The notes below the pieces were generated by a model. It was not told the DNA's origin and did no database searches. It worked only from the letters and a program-made list of their open reading frames with translations. A DNA stretch of 64,000 nt from Crotalaria pallida (Eukaryota; Streptophyta; Magnoliopsida; Fabales; Fabaceae): NCBI GenBank assembly GCA_037953625.1, contig CM075651.1, forward strand, positions 143,744,501 through 143,808,500. Reading direction: 5' to 3'. Position 1 is the stretch's first letter, and every line of letters starts with the position of its first letter. Shown here one piece after another: positions 23,187-34,362 of this stretch. Position numbers and translations under genes: made by a program.

Positions 23187-23600
23187 ACCAGAAGGTGCTC
23201 CTCTTGATCTTGAATTTTTTACTCCTTTTCTATGGGTTTCCCAGGAAGTCGAAAATGGTATTTCTTCTTTTATTTCTTCGAAGTTCATTAAAGTTTTAAC
23301 AAAAAATATTACTCTTCCTTCTATAGATCTAGAACCTCATTTTCAATGCTTACCTTCTTTAAGAAAGACCAAGTATACATGAAACCATCTAATGAAGTTG
23401 ATCCATTTTTCTATGTTTACAAGGCTTTTTTACCGACTTGAATATTCATCTTCCCTTCTTTGAGTTTGAATCTAACATCCTTAAAGCTATTAATGTTATT
23501 CCTAGTCAATGGGGCCAAAATAATCTCAAAATTTTGGGATCCTTTGGCGATGCAATTGACTAAGACTAACTATAATAAGGATGTTGCATTCAAATTAAAC
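23187..23600 (+). pseudogene. Relic of a Tat-type accessory (antisense-ORF) protein
   Basis: After an open stretch of 73 residues (23161-23382), the downstream frames give D-P-F-F-Y-V-Y-K-A-F-F, then (after a frameshift near 23437) D-L-N-I-H-L-P-F-F-E-F-E, then I-P-S-Q-W-G-Q. The same order occurs in the accessory proteins of Tat-1 (F-Y-F-Y-E-E-V, I-R-L-P-F-S-T-F-E, A-P-S-Q-L-H) and Tat-2 (F-F-F-Y-A-D-L, V-T-L-P-F-T-D-L-E, A-P-S-Q-L-H). This identifies a decayed member of that plant-transposon protein group. No LTR was found nearby. Confidence 0.5.
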
Positions 23601-23635
23601 TAAGAGAAGGGAAGATGAAAATACATGCCTATAAA

Positions 23636-23890
23636 AAAAGTTTTAAAAACATTGAAAAATGGATCAACTTCATCAAATGGTTTCATGAATACTCGATCTT
23701 CCTTAAAAAAGGCAGGCGTTGAAAATCATGTTCTAGATCTATAGAAGAAAAAGAGTAATATTTTTTATTAAAGATTTAATGACATTCAAAGAAGTAAAAG
23801 AAGAAATAGTAGTCTTTTGGTCTTCCATGGAAACCCATGGAAAAGGAGTAAAAACATAAGATCAAAGAAGCACCTTCTAGTTTGTAGTTA
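23636..23890 (-). pseudogene. Inverted duplicate of the accessory-protein relic
   Basis: The minus strand here matches 23187-23437 at roughly 80% by eye, with the same M-K-P-x-x-E-V-D-P-F-F start. The two arms are separated by about 200 bases of unique sequence (23438-23635). Together they form a long, imperfect inverted repeat that could make a hairpin RNA. 23891-24207 has only short K/E-rich reading patches. Confidence 0.55.
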
Positions 23891-24209
23891 GATTTGAAAT
23901 TGTTCCCTATAATTAAACCTATCTGCTGAGAGGCTGAGCAGTCTTTGCAACCACCAAGTATGTGGGTGGAGCAACAATTACCATAGAGTGAACATTAAGA
24001 GAAGAATCTTGAGGAGAGTTATCATTGTAACCAGCTGAAGGAACAAAAGAAGACATTTTAGAATGAGGCTAAGAAGAAAGCAAAGGGAGTAAAAACAAGA
24101 CAAATGAAAGAACAAAAAGTTGAAATGGAGATTGGAGAATTAAAAGCAAAATTAGGAGCTATTTATAAGAGAGAGGGTGGAAGAGGAAAAGCCTTCATAT
24201 AAAAACATA

Positions 24210-24504
24210 CTCCCTCCGATCCTTATTATAAGGCATACTTAACCGAATTACACATACCAAGGAAAGTGGTTGGTTTTATGAATTCTATGAAAATATATTG
24301 TAACATTAATATTTTACCCCCTTAACTTTTCTTGGAAAATTCGCACTTATTAATGAACAACAAAAAACACATAGATAACCAAAGCATTTAATAAGGGCAA
24401 AAAAGAGAAAAATCAGTAAATGATGCATAGATAATATAAAGTGACTTATAATTAGGACCAAAAAAACTTTCTAGAATGTGACCTATATATAGGATCAGAG
24501 GGAG
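24210..24504. mobile_element. Stowaway MITE
   Basis: Terminal inverted repeats CTCCCTCCGATCC / GGATCAGAGGGAG are flanked on both sides by TA (24208-24209, 24505-24506), the Tc1/mariner duplication. 295 bp, no coding capacity. Confidence 0.9.
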
Positions 24505-24746
24505 TAAAAGTTAAGGAGAGTTTTTGGGAGAAGATATCGTAAACCAATCAGTTCAAAAAGGGCTTGCAAAATTGGAAGCATTTAATGAACAAAAAAAATG
24601 AAGAGACAATTGGAAGGATTGGAGCCAATGCAAGGCCTGCACACTTGTCAAAATGCAAGAAATGAAAAGAGAGCTGAGAAAAAGAGTTGGCACATGAACT
24701 AAATAGTTGTCGATGTATGTAAAGATTGGTAACACTACACACGCTC

Positions 24747-25170
24747 AAAATCCTCACGGATTAGTCAAAATTGATTTTACGAATCATCTCTGAATCCTCA
24801 CATATTATTAGAAGCAATAAACCAAAAATTGATTTTGTAAGTCCTATCCGAATCCACTCAAAATCCTCACGAATTAGTTAAAATTGATCGATTTTACAAA
24901 TCCTCTAGGATTATCAAAAGCAATAAAACTAGAAATTGATTTTTCGAATCACTCTTGAATCCTCTCAAAATCCTCACGAATTAGTAGAAATTAATTTTAC
25001 AAATCCTCACTGGATCCTCTTCAAATCCTCGCGGATTAGTAGAATTTTGAAAATCCACTCTAAATACTCTTAAAATCTTCACAAATTAGTAGAAGTCTTG
25101 TAAATCTTTCTGGTATTCTCTCCAAATGTTCACGAATAATTAGAATTAATAAGATCACAGCGAATCATTA
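24747..25170. repeat. Degenerate minisatellite (TCCTCACGAATTAG units)
   Basis: About seven diverged units of ~50-60 bp are built round (T)CCTCACGAATTAGTAGAA, then ATTGATTTTACAAATC, then C(A)CTCT-AATCCTCTCAAAA. The first four pair into two ~110-bp higher-order units that share AGCAATAAA. No open frame. 24505-24746 before it and 25171-25305 after it hold nothing that I recognise. Confidence 0.7.
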
Positions 25171-25305
25171 GAAGAAACAATACTCACAAAATTGGCATAA
25201 TTGTCACAAGAGTTCATTCACTAATTAAATCTTAGTTTGGAACCAGGGTGATTTAAGTTAGTTCTCATTGGGCCGAGAGGGATCATGTTACACTCTACTT
25301 GAGCC

Positions 25306-25860
25306 TGTTATAAAACAATGTATTATGAAGTTTTGATGACAACAAATAAAGTTCTAAAAAGGAGATCAAGCTCTAGGAAAATAATGTAAGGCATAGTATA
25401 TCTAAAACTCAAGCTAGCATTTAGAATACTAGGATATGGAAAAAAAAAGTCAAAATCCTTTTTACAACTATAAATCCAGTAACTATAGATGCAACAAATG
25501 TTTTTTTAATCAATGTCTTAACTGTCTAAAATATGAAAATAAGCCTAAAGTAATCAATTACTCATCTGCTTGAATCAATTACTTTGTTGCATTATACAAA
25601 ATCTAGAGAGTTTTAGATCCATTGTTGAAGGCAGTGTAATCAATAACTTTCTCATGAAGTAATTGATTACTCTATGGAAGAATAGATTACTTTATTGCAT
25701 CATAAAAAATCCAGGATTGTATTGGGGTTTGAAAATTTCACCTGTGGAATTGAAAAATCTCTTGGAATGATTGATGTCACTAGCTCATGTGTGAAACCTG
25801 AAACAAAGTATATAAAAAAATCGCATTAGAAACAACATGAGTAAATTTTCAATATAAGTG
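25306..25860. mobile_element. Copia LTR relic with AGTAATTGATTACT palindromes
   Basis: It starts TGTTATAAAACAATG, followed by GTTTTGATGACAACAAA, the same opening scheme as the copia LTR at 27363 (TTTTGATGAAGACAAAC). It carries repeated AGTAAT(C/T)(A/G)ATTACT-type palindromes at about 25551, 25584, 25638 and 25659. No second LTR or internal region was found, and the 3' end is unclear. Confidence 0.45.
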
Positions 25861-27114
25861 TAACAAAACTTTTATATTTTCTTTTTTTTTTAGTCAAAAC
25901 ACTTTTATCTTTCCTTATGATAATAGGTGATTATAGCAAATGTTGCAAGCTTCACATCATACTCATCAACATGTTATAAGATAGGAGAAGTAGAGGGCAT
26001 TTTTGTCATTTTCATTTTCCCTCCTTCATCCTTGCTTTTTCCTCCAAATTTGTTTGTCCGTGCATCGCACGAGAATAAATATTTATCTTAAGTTATTTTT
26101 AGTAAATTTTTATTAGTACAATTTGGATTACACATAAATATAAAAATTGCCCGCAAACATACAATTTGCATTTCGATATTATTACAATTTGCACAGGTTA
26201 TTAATGATCTTTTCAAAAGGAAATAATTTGAATCAAATATTGACATAAAAAATATATAATGCCTAAACGACCCGTCATATGATAATTAATCAACAAAAAA
26301 AACGAATATAATGTTGTAATTTCAGAAATTCTAATACAAACAAGTCATAATATAGGCAAATTAGTATTAAACATTTAAACAGAGCATCATTATGAATAAT
26401 AAATTTTGGGTACAACGGAAAAAACGGATATATAAGTATTAAAGATGAGCTATAATTTGGTATAATGATTTAACTTAATACAATCAAATATTTACTCAGT
26501 CATGAATTCAAATTTTAAAAAATCCAAAAATTTATACAATATGTTGCAATTTAAATTGTGAAAAATAATGATGCGTTATTTTATACTTTAGACAATATAC
26601 TTATTTACAATTATGAAGTTCTAATACAAGCAAGTAATTTGAAAGTTCGAATCTTATAAACACGAATTAATTAAAAGTGTGAAAACAGGTCTTATATTTT
26701 GGGACATATGTAATAATAATAATGACGATGATGATATATATGGTAAAAAAATAGCTGCATTTGGACTTGCAAAACGAATTACTAACAAATGCATTTGGAA
26801 TGATGGATTAAATAAAACAAAAATCAAAATGAGTTGGATTTTTTTTTAATATAAGAAATTATGTTGTTAATTAAAATTAGAAATCGCATAGTTGATACAT
26901 TATTAGTTAATTTTTATTAATGAAAAAGTTGGTAGCTGAAACTAGATTCAAAGGTTAATGTTTATGACTATTCATTTCTAAATACATGTAAATCATTTTT
27001 ATAAAAAGTTCATATTAACTTATTATTTAAAAAGACATATTTCCAAAATCTATAATCAATTTTTTTTAAAAAAAAAATATTTAAACCCATGCGATGCACG
27101 GGTAAAATTACTAG
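25861..27114 (+). mobile_element. Helitron 3' portion with terminal hairpin
   Basis: The end reads CCCATGCGATGCACGGG (hairpin, 27086-27102) followed by nine bases and CTAG before T (27111-27114): the Helitron 3' signature (hairpin + CTRR). A related motif, TCCGTGCATCGCACGAG, lies at about 26057 and may be an internal older 3' end. The 5' TC end was not located, so the left limit is uncertain. The body is AT-rich and non-coding. 27115-27362 after it is unannotated. Confidence 0.45.
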
Positions 27115-27362
27115 TATATATACAACACAAATACGAATATTCTATGAGTATGTTGCTCTTATTAGAATGATGGTTAAGAAGGCAATTGATATCATGGTAA
27201 CTGACTTGAGTATAAGAAGGGCCGCTTAGCTAATTTTTAATTGGTATATAATATAATGGAAGACAATTAATTTCCTACATGTATGTATATGCATGGGAAT
27301 GAGAATAAACATTCAATTATTTAATGATAATACATGCGGTAAAGAATACATGTGAATGAAAA

Positions 27363-28739
27363 TGAAAGTGCAACAAGGAAAACATTATTTTGATGAAGAC
27401 AAACTGCTAGAGGAATCAACAACAACAACCATTTAGAAGTTTTCCATTTCCCGCTCCCTTGTAATATTTTATATTTATGTTGAGTGTGGGTGGTAGACTT
27501 AGGTTTTTACTCAAGCGATTATGAGTTAGTTAGCATGAATACTAGTTAAGCTGAATATTTGAAAAAGCTTAGAAAGGGACTAGGGCTTCTGGAAAATCAA
27601 TTTTGACATTATTTTTAAGAAAGTAGCAGTGACTACCTGCAAAGTAGAAAAATGGCCTGCTCACTGTTTCCCGTAACTACTCGATTAGTCTGTTGACTAC
27701 TCGATTAGTTCTCAACTAATCGATTAGTTGCTGCACTAATTGAGTAGTTTGAGAAACAATAAGTCCACCATTTCTCTAACTGCTCACACTACTCGAGTAG
27801 TGCTCCAACTACTCGAGTAGTATGAGTCAGATCAGTCATTCTTCTGATTCTTATATGGCTGTTGAAGAGGCAATCAAGAGAGAATCTTTCCTAATTAGTT
27901 TTCTCAAGCTCCTCCCTGATTCTGGCGATTTGAAAACACAATATATTGATTACCTCCTCAACATGAGCTAGACGGATCATCTTGAGCAAAATTGTTTTCA
28001 AACCTTGCACACAAAAGAACGATTGATCTAATCCCTTTCTAAGAATCAATCTCATTCTAGTATTCTAGCTTTTCTTACTCATTGTCAAATTGAGATTGTT
28101 TGGAGCCGCTTCGCTGTGATCTGATTTCTTCATTGAAGAAAGGAAGGATCTCTTGAAGGTTTCAAGGAGTCCCGCAATTGGTAGCGTGAAGAGTTCTTCA
28201 ACCGTCAAGATCAGCAAAATTGGGGTAGACTTCAAGAGTTTGGTACACTCTTGAAAGGGATAGGTGTGATAGAGTGAGGTTCACTTGTATCTCCTATTGT
28301 AGCCAATTTTAATTGATTTTGAGTAGACACTCCCTAAGTTTTAGGGGGGACTGGACGTAGCTCTCAGTGGATAGAGAGTGAACCAGTATAATAATTCTCT
28401 GTGTCTATCTTTTATCGCTTTCATTTATTTCCGCATATTAAATCTCTCCATCTGAACCTCATGTTAGCAAATTATCTCGCTTATGTTCTTGGCTTCGTGC
28501 TAGCGAAACCCTTTCTTTGAAAACTCTGTTCTCTGTCTGAATCTGAATGTACTACTCGAGTAGTCCCTGAACTAATCGAGTAGTTCATCATATTTTGGAC
28601 AGAAAATTAATTTTGTTTTTAAAACAGTAAGCGTGTAATTTGTTAATATCAATTACATTCGAAAAGTTAATATCGTTACTTCAATTTACTATTCACCCCC
28701 CTTCTAGTAAAGTGTTAGGCCGCTTGTTGGTTTCCAACA
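27363..28739 (+). repeat. copia-A 5' LTR
   Basis: 1377 bp. It carries clustered palindromes of the form ACTACTCGAGTAGT and close variants (ACTCGATTAGT, CTAATCGATTAG) at about 27675-27820 and again at 28549-28584. One 30-bp palindrome-bearing piece present in the 3' LTR is missing here after GTGACTAC (about 27630). Confidence 0.92.
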
Positions 28740-28757
28740 AGTGGTATCAAAGCTCGG
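28740..28757 (+). other. Primer-binding site, initiator tRNA-Met type
   Basis: TGGTATCAAAGC begins two bases after the LTR. The usual plant copia site is TGGTATCAGAGC, so there is one change. It fixes element polarity as plus. Confidence 0.85.
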
Positions 28758-28901
28758 TCGAAAGATCGAGTGTAAAAACTTTTTCGAAAAGATCCTTAAG
28801 GAAACCATGGGCTCTAACAATCCTTTTGGAGGGGAAGACTCTTCAATAAACCGTCCTCCACTATTTAATGATGAAGGATATATGCTTATTGGAAAGCCAG
28901 A

Positions 28902-30167
28902 ATGAAAATATTTATTGAAGCGATTGATATTGATGTTTGGGATGCAATTGAGAATGGTCCATATATACCTAGAAGAAAAATAAATGAGGAAGTTGTAGAA
29001 ATTCCTAAGGCAAGTTGGAATGATGATGATAAAAAGAAAGTTTCTTATGATTTGAAAGATAAAAACATCATCATTTCCGCCTTGTCTTATGATGAATTTT
29101 TCAGAGTTACACATTGTAAAAATGCTAAACAAATGTGGGACATTCTACAATTTACTCATGAAGGGACAAGCGAGGTTAGAAGGGCTAGATTAAATACATC
29201 AATGAATGAATATGAGTTATTTCGCATGCTCCCTAATGAGTCAGTTAATGACATGCAAAAGCGATTTACTCATATCATAAATCATCTCATTGCGCTTGGT
29301 AAAACATTTCTTAACTCTGAAGTTATTAACAAAGTATTGAGATGTTTAAGCAGGGAATGGCAACCCAAGGTCACAGCTATCATGGAGTCAAAAGATTTAG
29401 ACACCTTGGATCTTGCCACTCTCTTTGGAAAGCTTCAAGATCATGAGATGGAGCTAGGACATCTAACTTTGCATGAGGAGTCGGATAAGAAAAAGAAGGG
29501 AATCGCACTAAAGACCACCACAAAATCAACTAAGGTATGTGATGATTCCTCTAGCTCTAGTAATGACTCTGAATCTAGTTTAGATGATGAAAGTTTTCAA
29601 AAACTAGCAAAGAGGTTCCGTAAATGTTTTAAAAATAACAATGAATTAAAAAGGATAAAGGAACTTAAGAACTCTTACCATAGAAATTGTTCTTCAAAAG
29701 ATAAAATTAAATGTCATGAATGTGGTAAGAGAGGACACATAAGACCTCATTGTCCTGAGTATCTTAAGAGACATAAAGATGAAAAGAAAAAGGGCAAAAG
29801 AGCCTACATAGTGTGGGATGCACCGGATGAAAACAAAGAGACAAGCTCAAGCACATCAAGTGATGAGGAAGAAGCCAATCTTTGCTTGGTGAGTAGATTT
29901 GATGAAGGCGCATCATCAAGTTTCACTTCAAGTAAGCAAGGAACCGAGGTAAATTCCGATTCCGAATCTGAGTCTCATGATTATGAAGAATTATATAATG
30001 CTTATGTTGAAATGCATAAAGAATTCAAGAAACTTTCTAAATTAAATGACAAAGGAAAAAGAGCTATTTTGAAATATAAAGAGCAAGTCTTGAATTTAGA
30101 AAAATGCATTGATGATCTAAATAGTAAAAATGAAGCACTTCAACAAATTAAAGTATTGATTCTTTGA
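28902..30167 (+). CDS. gag: Copia Gag, N-terminal and central part (frameshifted)
   Basis: 421 residues. The coat/nucleocapsid protein of a copia element, forming cytoplasmic particles that package the RNA. Residues 1-170 match the copia-type Gag domain (UBN2/DUF4219 group: D-V-W-D-A-I-E-N-G-P, then M-W-D-I-L, then V-L-R-C-L). A CX2CX4HX4C zinc knuckle (CHECGKRGHIRPHC) lies near residue 270 and a coiled-coil-like K/E stretch near 365-415. The true start is probably the ATG at 28807 (M-G-S-N-N-P-F-G-G), but a 2-base duplication near 28881 puts it out of frame. A second shift at about 30160 separates the C-terminal part. Both breaks make it a dead or nearly dead gene. Confidence 0.8.
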   Translation: MKIFIEAIDIDVWDAIENGPYIPRRKINEEVVEIPKASWNDDDKKKVSYDLKDKNIIISALSYDEFFRVTHCKNAKQMWDILQFTHEGTSEVRRARLNTSMNEYELFRMLPNESVNDMQKRFTHIINHLIALGKTFLNSEVINKVLRCLSREWQPKVTAIMESKDLDTLDLATLFGKLQDHEMELGHLTLHEESDKKKKGIALKTTTKSTKVCDDSSSSSNDSESSLDDESFQKLAKRFRKCFKNNNELKRIKELKNSYHRNCSSKDKIKCHECGKRGHIRPHCPEYLKRHKDEKKKGKRAYIVWDAPDENKETSSSTSSDEEEANLCLVSRFDEGASSSFTSSKQGTEVNSDSESESHDYEELYNAYVEMHKEFKKLSKLNDKGKRAILKYKEQVLNLEKCIDDLNSKNEALQQIKVLIL

Positions 30168-30544
30168 AAATTCAAGAAATCCCTCCTTGTGAAAGTTGCA
30201 AAAGTCATGAACATGAAGTTACAAATTTGAAAAACACTATTGCAACTTTATCAAGAAGTGATCAAAGAGTAAATCAACTTCTTGAAAATCAAAGGAACAA
30301 TACAAATCAAACCGGCTTAGGATACATGAATGTCAATAAAAAGAATTTTAGAAAAGTTGGTTCTTTTTCAAATGTTAATTATTCTAAAAAGCCAACTTGC
30401 TTTTATTGTGGCATTCATGGACACACCTCAAATATTTGTAGAATTAAATCTCATGGTGTGCCTAACGGTTATTATGTTTGGATTGTGAAATATGAAAATC
30501 CCGATAAGCCCAAAACAATTTGGGTACCCTCAAGCAAAACTTAA
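30164..30544 (+). pseudogene. Copia Gag, C-terminal part with second zinc knuckle
   Basis: This continues the previous frame after the shift near 30160. It contains coiled-coil-like sequence and a second CX2CX4HX4C knuckle (CFYCGIHGHTSNIC, about 30398-30439), and ends I-W-V-P-S-S-K-T-stop. In autonomous copia elements the protease follows such a sequence. Here translation stops and no pol is present. copia-B ends its Gag at the same point (I-W-I-P-K-G-K-A-stop). Confidence 0.75.
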
Positions 30545-30883
30545 CTTTTTCAAGTACTTTTGAAGTGCTATGTGCTAAAATGTTTTTTTTAATTTAATTG
30601 CCTCTTCTTAAGTATATTTGTTTTAGGGGGAGAAAAGTTTTTTTTATCGGGCTATAAATCATCAAGTGCTATCATTGCTCATAATCCAACATGTGTTATT
30701 ATGTTCTTCCTTTGGCATATTGCTCTTAATTTAGGCTCCTTTTTTATCATGTCAAAAGGGGGAGAAATGGTGTTGTTGTTTATGTTGTGCAGGTTTCTGT
30801 TGTTGCATCAAGTTAGGGGGAGTTTATGCAAAACAACAAGGATTATATTATCAAGCATTTGTCATCATCAAAAAGGGGGAGAC
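30545..30883 (+). other. copia-A 3' internal region and polypurine tract
   Basis: Non-coding. GGGGGAGA-type purine runs occur at about 30627, 30750, 30817 and finally AAAAAGGGGGAGAC (30870-30883) directly before the 3' LTR. The last is the likely plus-strand primer. The earlier runs look like internal duplicates of the tract region. Confidence 0.7.
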
Positions 30884-32290
30884 TGAAAGTGCAACAAGGA
30901 AAGCATTATTTTGATGAAGACAAACTGCTAGAGGAATCAACAACAACAACCATTTAGAAGTTTTCCATTTCCCGCTCCCTTGTAATATTTTATATTTATG
31001 TTGAGTGTGGGTGGTAGACTTAGGTTTTTACTCAAGCGATTATGAGTTAGTTAGCATGAATACTAGTTAAGCTAAATATTTGAAAAAGCTTAGAAAGGGA
31101 CTAGGGCTTCTGGAAAATCAATTTTGACATTATTTTTAAGAAAGTAGCAGTGACTACTCGATTAGTTTGTGCACTACTCGAGTAGCCTGCAAAGTAGAAA
31201 AATGGCCTGCACACTGTTTCCCCTAACTACTTGATTAGTCTGTTGACTACTCGATTAGTTCTCAACTAATCGATTAGTTGCTGCACTAATTGAGTAGTTT
31301 GAGAAACAGTAAGTCCACCATTTCTCTAACTGCTCACACTACTCGAGTAGTGCTCCAACTACTCGAGTAGTATGAGTCAGATCAGTCATTCTTCTGATTC
31401 TTATATGGCTGTTGAAGAGGCAATCAAGGGAGAATCTTTCCTAATTAGTTTTCTCAAGCTCCTCCCTGGTTCTGGCGATTTGAAAACACAATATATTGAT
31501 TACCTCCTCAACAGGAGCTAGACGGATCATCTTGAGCAAAATCGTTTTCAAACCTTGCACACAAAAGAACGATTGATCTAATCCCTTTCTAAGAATCAAT
31601 CTCATTCTAGTATTCTAGCTTTTCTTACTCATTGTCAAATTGAGATTGTTTGGAGCCACTTCGCTGTGATCTGATTTCTCCATTGAAGAAAGGAAGGATC
31701 TCTTGAAGGTTTCAAGGAGTCCTGCAATTGGAAGCGTTGAAGAGGTTCTTCAACTGTCAAGATCAGCAAAATTGGGGTAGACTTCAAGAGTTTGGTACAC
31801 TCTTGAAAGGGATAGGTGTGATAGAGTGAGGTTCACTTGTATCTCCTATTGTAGCCAATTTTAACTGATTTTGAGTAGACACTCCCTAAGGTTTAGGGGG
31901 GACTGGATGTAGCTCTCAGTGGATAGAGAGTGAACCAGTATAATAATTCTCTGTATCTATCTTTTATTGCTTTCATTTATTTCCGCATATTAAATCTCTC
32001 CATCTGAACCTCATGTTAGCAAATTATCTCGCTTTTGTTCTTGGCTTCGTGCTAGCGAAACCCTTTCTTTGAAAACTCTGTTCTCTGTCTAAATCTGAAC
32101 GTACTACTCGAGTAGTCCCTGAACTAATCGAGTAGTTCATCATATTTTGGACAGAAAATTAATTTTGGTTTTAAAACAGTAAGCGTGTAATTTGTTAATA
32201 TCAATTACATTCGAAAAGCTAATATCGTTACTTCAATTTACTATTCACCCCCTTCTAGTAAAGTGTTAGGCCACTTGTTGGTTTCCAACA
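30884..32290 (+). repeat. copia-A 3' LTR
   Basis: 1407 bp, beginning TGAAAGTG and ending CCAACA. It contains the full palindrome cluster (31152-31364, and 32102-32138), including the 30-bp piece lost from the 5' LTR. Confidence 0.92.
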
Positions 32291-32349
32291 TAAAATATAC
32301 TTTCAAAATTTTGTAATCATATGGTAGCATGTTACTTGATGTTCATTGT

Positions 32350-32350
<1 letters not shown>

Positions 32351-32431
<81 letters not shown>

Positions 32432-32441
32432 CGATGATGAC
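32351..32441. repeat. (TGA)n microsatellite
   Basis: About 30 tandem TGA/GAT triplets, with two C-for-T changes near the right end. It abuts the first of three MITEs. Confidence 0.95.
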
Positions 32442-32442
32442 G

Positions 32443-32716
32443 ACCTCCGTCCCTAATTATAAGGCCCTCTTGGGAGATTTCACGTCTATTAAGAAAGTGC
32501 AATAATTTGGTTAATTGTATTGGAAATGTAAACTTTTTATATGTATTTTCAAAATTACGCCTATTGATATTATTGGGAATCTAAAAAGTGTTAAATAAAT
32601 AAGGGTGTTTGTGGAAAAAAAAATAATTAATGCTCATTGAAAATTGGTAAAAGACCTTATAAATAGAGACAAAATAAAAGTGTTAAGAAGACTTTATAAT
32701 TAGGAACAGAGGAAGT
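32443..32716. mobile_element. Stowaway-like MITE 1
   Basis: The left end CCTCCGTCCCTAATTATAAGG has an inverse at the right (TTATAATTAGGAACAGAGGAAG). It is near-identical to the MITE at 33141-33408 over its whole length (shared GGGAGATTTCACGTC), so both belong to one subfamily. The flanking duplication is unclear because the left end abuts the (TGA)n tract. Confidence 0.75.
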
Positions 32717-32772
32717 CCAATAATAAGGTGCGAACCATTAATTGCTCATTCATCACATTCTAGGATTAGTTA

Positions 32773-33056
32773 CTCCCTCCGGCTCGAATTATAAGCAAAA
32801 TCAACTAATTTTACGCTTATTAAGAAGGTTAGTTGATTGTATTTAATTTTCTCAAATTTATAAAAAGAATAGAGGTATTTTAGGAAAGTTGCATTGGGAA
32901 TGAAACAAAAATTAAATAAGATAACAATTTTCTAGGGATGTTTTAGGAAAGTGACATTGGGAATGAAATAAAATTTAAAAAAGTTGGTTAGTTTTGCTTA
33001 TATTTTAAACCAAAAGAAGTATGTTTTTTGTTGCTTATATTTCGAGTCGGAGGGAG
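32773..33056. mobile_element. Stowaway MITE 2
   Basis: CTCCCTCCGGCTCGAATTAT at the left and its inverse ATTTCGAGTCGGAGGGAG at the right, with TA on both sides (32771-32772, 33057-33058). It contains an internal duplication of TTTTAGGAAAGT-CATTGGGAATG. A different subfamily from its two neighbours. Confidence 0.88.
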
Positions 33057-33140
33057 TACTCTTTTTATTTCTCATGTCAAGGGCCATTCATTCTTTTTCA
33101 TACATTTTACATGAAAGGTATAGTAATTTATGATAGAAAC

Positions 33141-33408
33141 CTCTGTCCCTAATTATAAGGCCCTCTTGGGAGATTTCACGTCCATTAAGAAAGTGGAATA
33201 ATTTAGTTAATTGTATTGGAAATGTGAACTTTTGATATGTATTTTCAAAATTACCCCTATTAATATTATTGGGAATCTAAAAAGTGTTAAATAAATAGGG
33301 GTGTTTGTGGAAAAAAATAATTAATGCTTATTGAAAATCGGTAAAGGGCCTTATAAATAGGGACAAAATAAAAGTGTTAAAAGGCCTTATAATTAGGGAT
33401 GGAGTGAG
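33141..33408. mobile_element. Stowaway-like MITE 3
   Basis: CTCTGTCCCTAATTATAAGG at the left, inverse TTATAATTAGGGATGGAGTG at the right. A close copy of MITE 1. The three elements stand within 1 kb. Confidence 0.78.
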
Positions 33409-34020
33409 TATTTTTTATGGTGCGTGGAATATTTTCCAGTAAGCAAATTTTTTAGTGTAGCATTTAATGACAAATTGCAGTCTACTTTATCATATATATC
33501 TACTATTTATATATAAAAGGATCCCTTCTCGAGGCATCACGTTTGCTGGAAAAATTTTCGAGACACCATGTTTGTCCCGTGAAGCTTTCCTCGCACCAGA
33601 GAGTTTGTAGGTAGATAATCATTATCTCTAATCAAAATTATAATTTAAAATTAAATAAAATATTTGAATTTATTTAATCATTATATGTATGTAAAATTAT
33701 TATCCTCAATTATTTGTTGGAAAAAAAAGTAATTGTCCTCAACAAAAGTATTTAAAAAATATTAAAAAATCATAAATTTATTCAATGATTATCTGTACGT
33801 GAAATCATTATCCTCGATTTGTTAAAAAAAAAGTAATCTTTATCCTCAACAAAAATATTAAAAAATTTATAATAGTAATCATTAACCAAAAGTATAATTT
33901 GAAATTAAATTAATTATTTAAATTTATATAATTATTATCTGTATGTGAAATCATTATCCTCGATTTGTTGAACAAATCATTATCCTCAACAAAAATATTA
34001 AAAAAATATTTTAAAAAAAT

Positions 34021-34068
<48 letters not shown>

Positions 34069-34161
34069 GGCTCTCCCATTCAATTTTTAAAGTTCTATCT
34101 AATTTTAAGAATTCTCTTCTCCAAAATCTCTCTTTTATTTTTTTTCCCTCATTCCTCTACT

Positions 34162-34347
34162 TAAAGCTCTTATTTTTGATTTTTGAGTGTTTGATGAATT
34201 ACTTATTAGATGATTCATATTTTGTTATACTTTTAATTGACTTTTGTTTATTCATCTACTAAGAGCTCTTAATTTTGATTTTTGAGTGTTTGATGAATTA
34301 CTTATTAGATGATGCATATTTTGTTATACTTTTAATTGACTTTTGCT
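34162..34347. repeat. Tandem duplication in captured 5' region
   Basis: About 99 bp, starting at AGCTCTTATTTTTGATTTTTG and AGCTCTTAATTTTGATTTTTG, is present twice in direct orientation (34164 and 34263). It lies just before the acceptor-like TTTTAG (34362) in front of the ATG8 start codon, so it probably belongs to a captured 5'-leader intron. Confidence 0.75.
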
Positions 34348-34362
34348 TAATCCTAATTTTAG

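Larger units (their letters stand above)
27363..32290 (+). mobile_element. Gag-only Ty1/copia element (copia-A)
   Basis: Two LTRs (27363-28739, 30884-32290) both begin TGAAAGTGCAACAAGG and end TTCCAACA. Between them are a tRNA-iMet-type primer site, a gag gene and a polypurine tract. The internal region is only 2144 bp and has no protease, integrase, RT or RNase H. The flanking 5 bases are GAAAA and TAAAA (one mismatch). The LTRs differ by about two dozen substitutions (~2%) plus a 30-bp deletion in the left one. It would depend on an autonomous copia relative for movement. Confidence 0.9.

Noticed and set aside
24747..25170. CRISPR-like regular repeats
   Set aside because: Units are degenerate, contiguous and without unique equal-length spacers; eukaryotic context.
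28704..29132. 142-residue minus-strand frame inside copia-A gag
   Set aside because: Antisense shadow of the gag start; extends into LTR and primer site, no protein similarity recognised.
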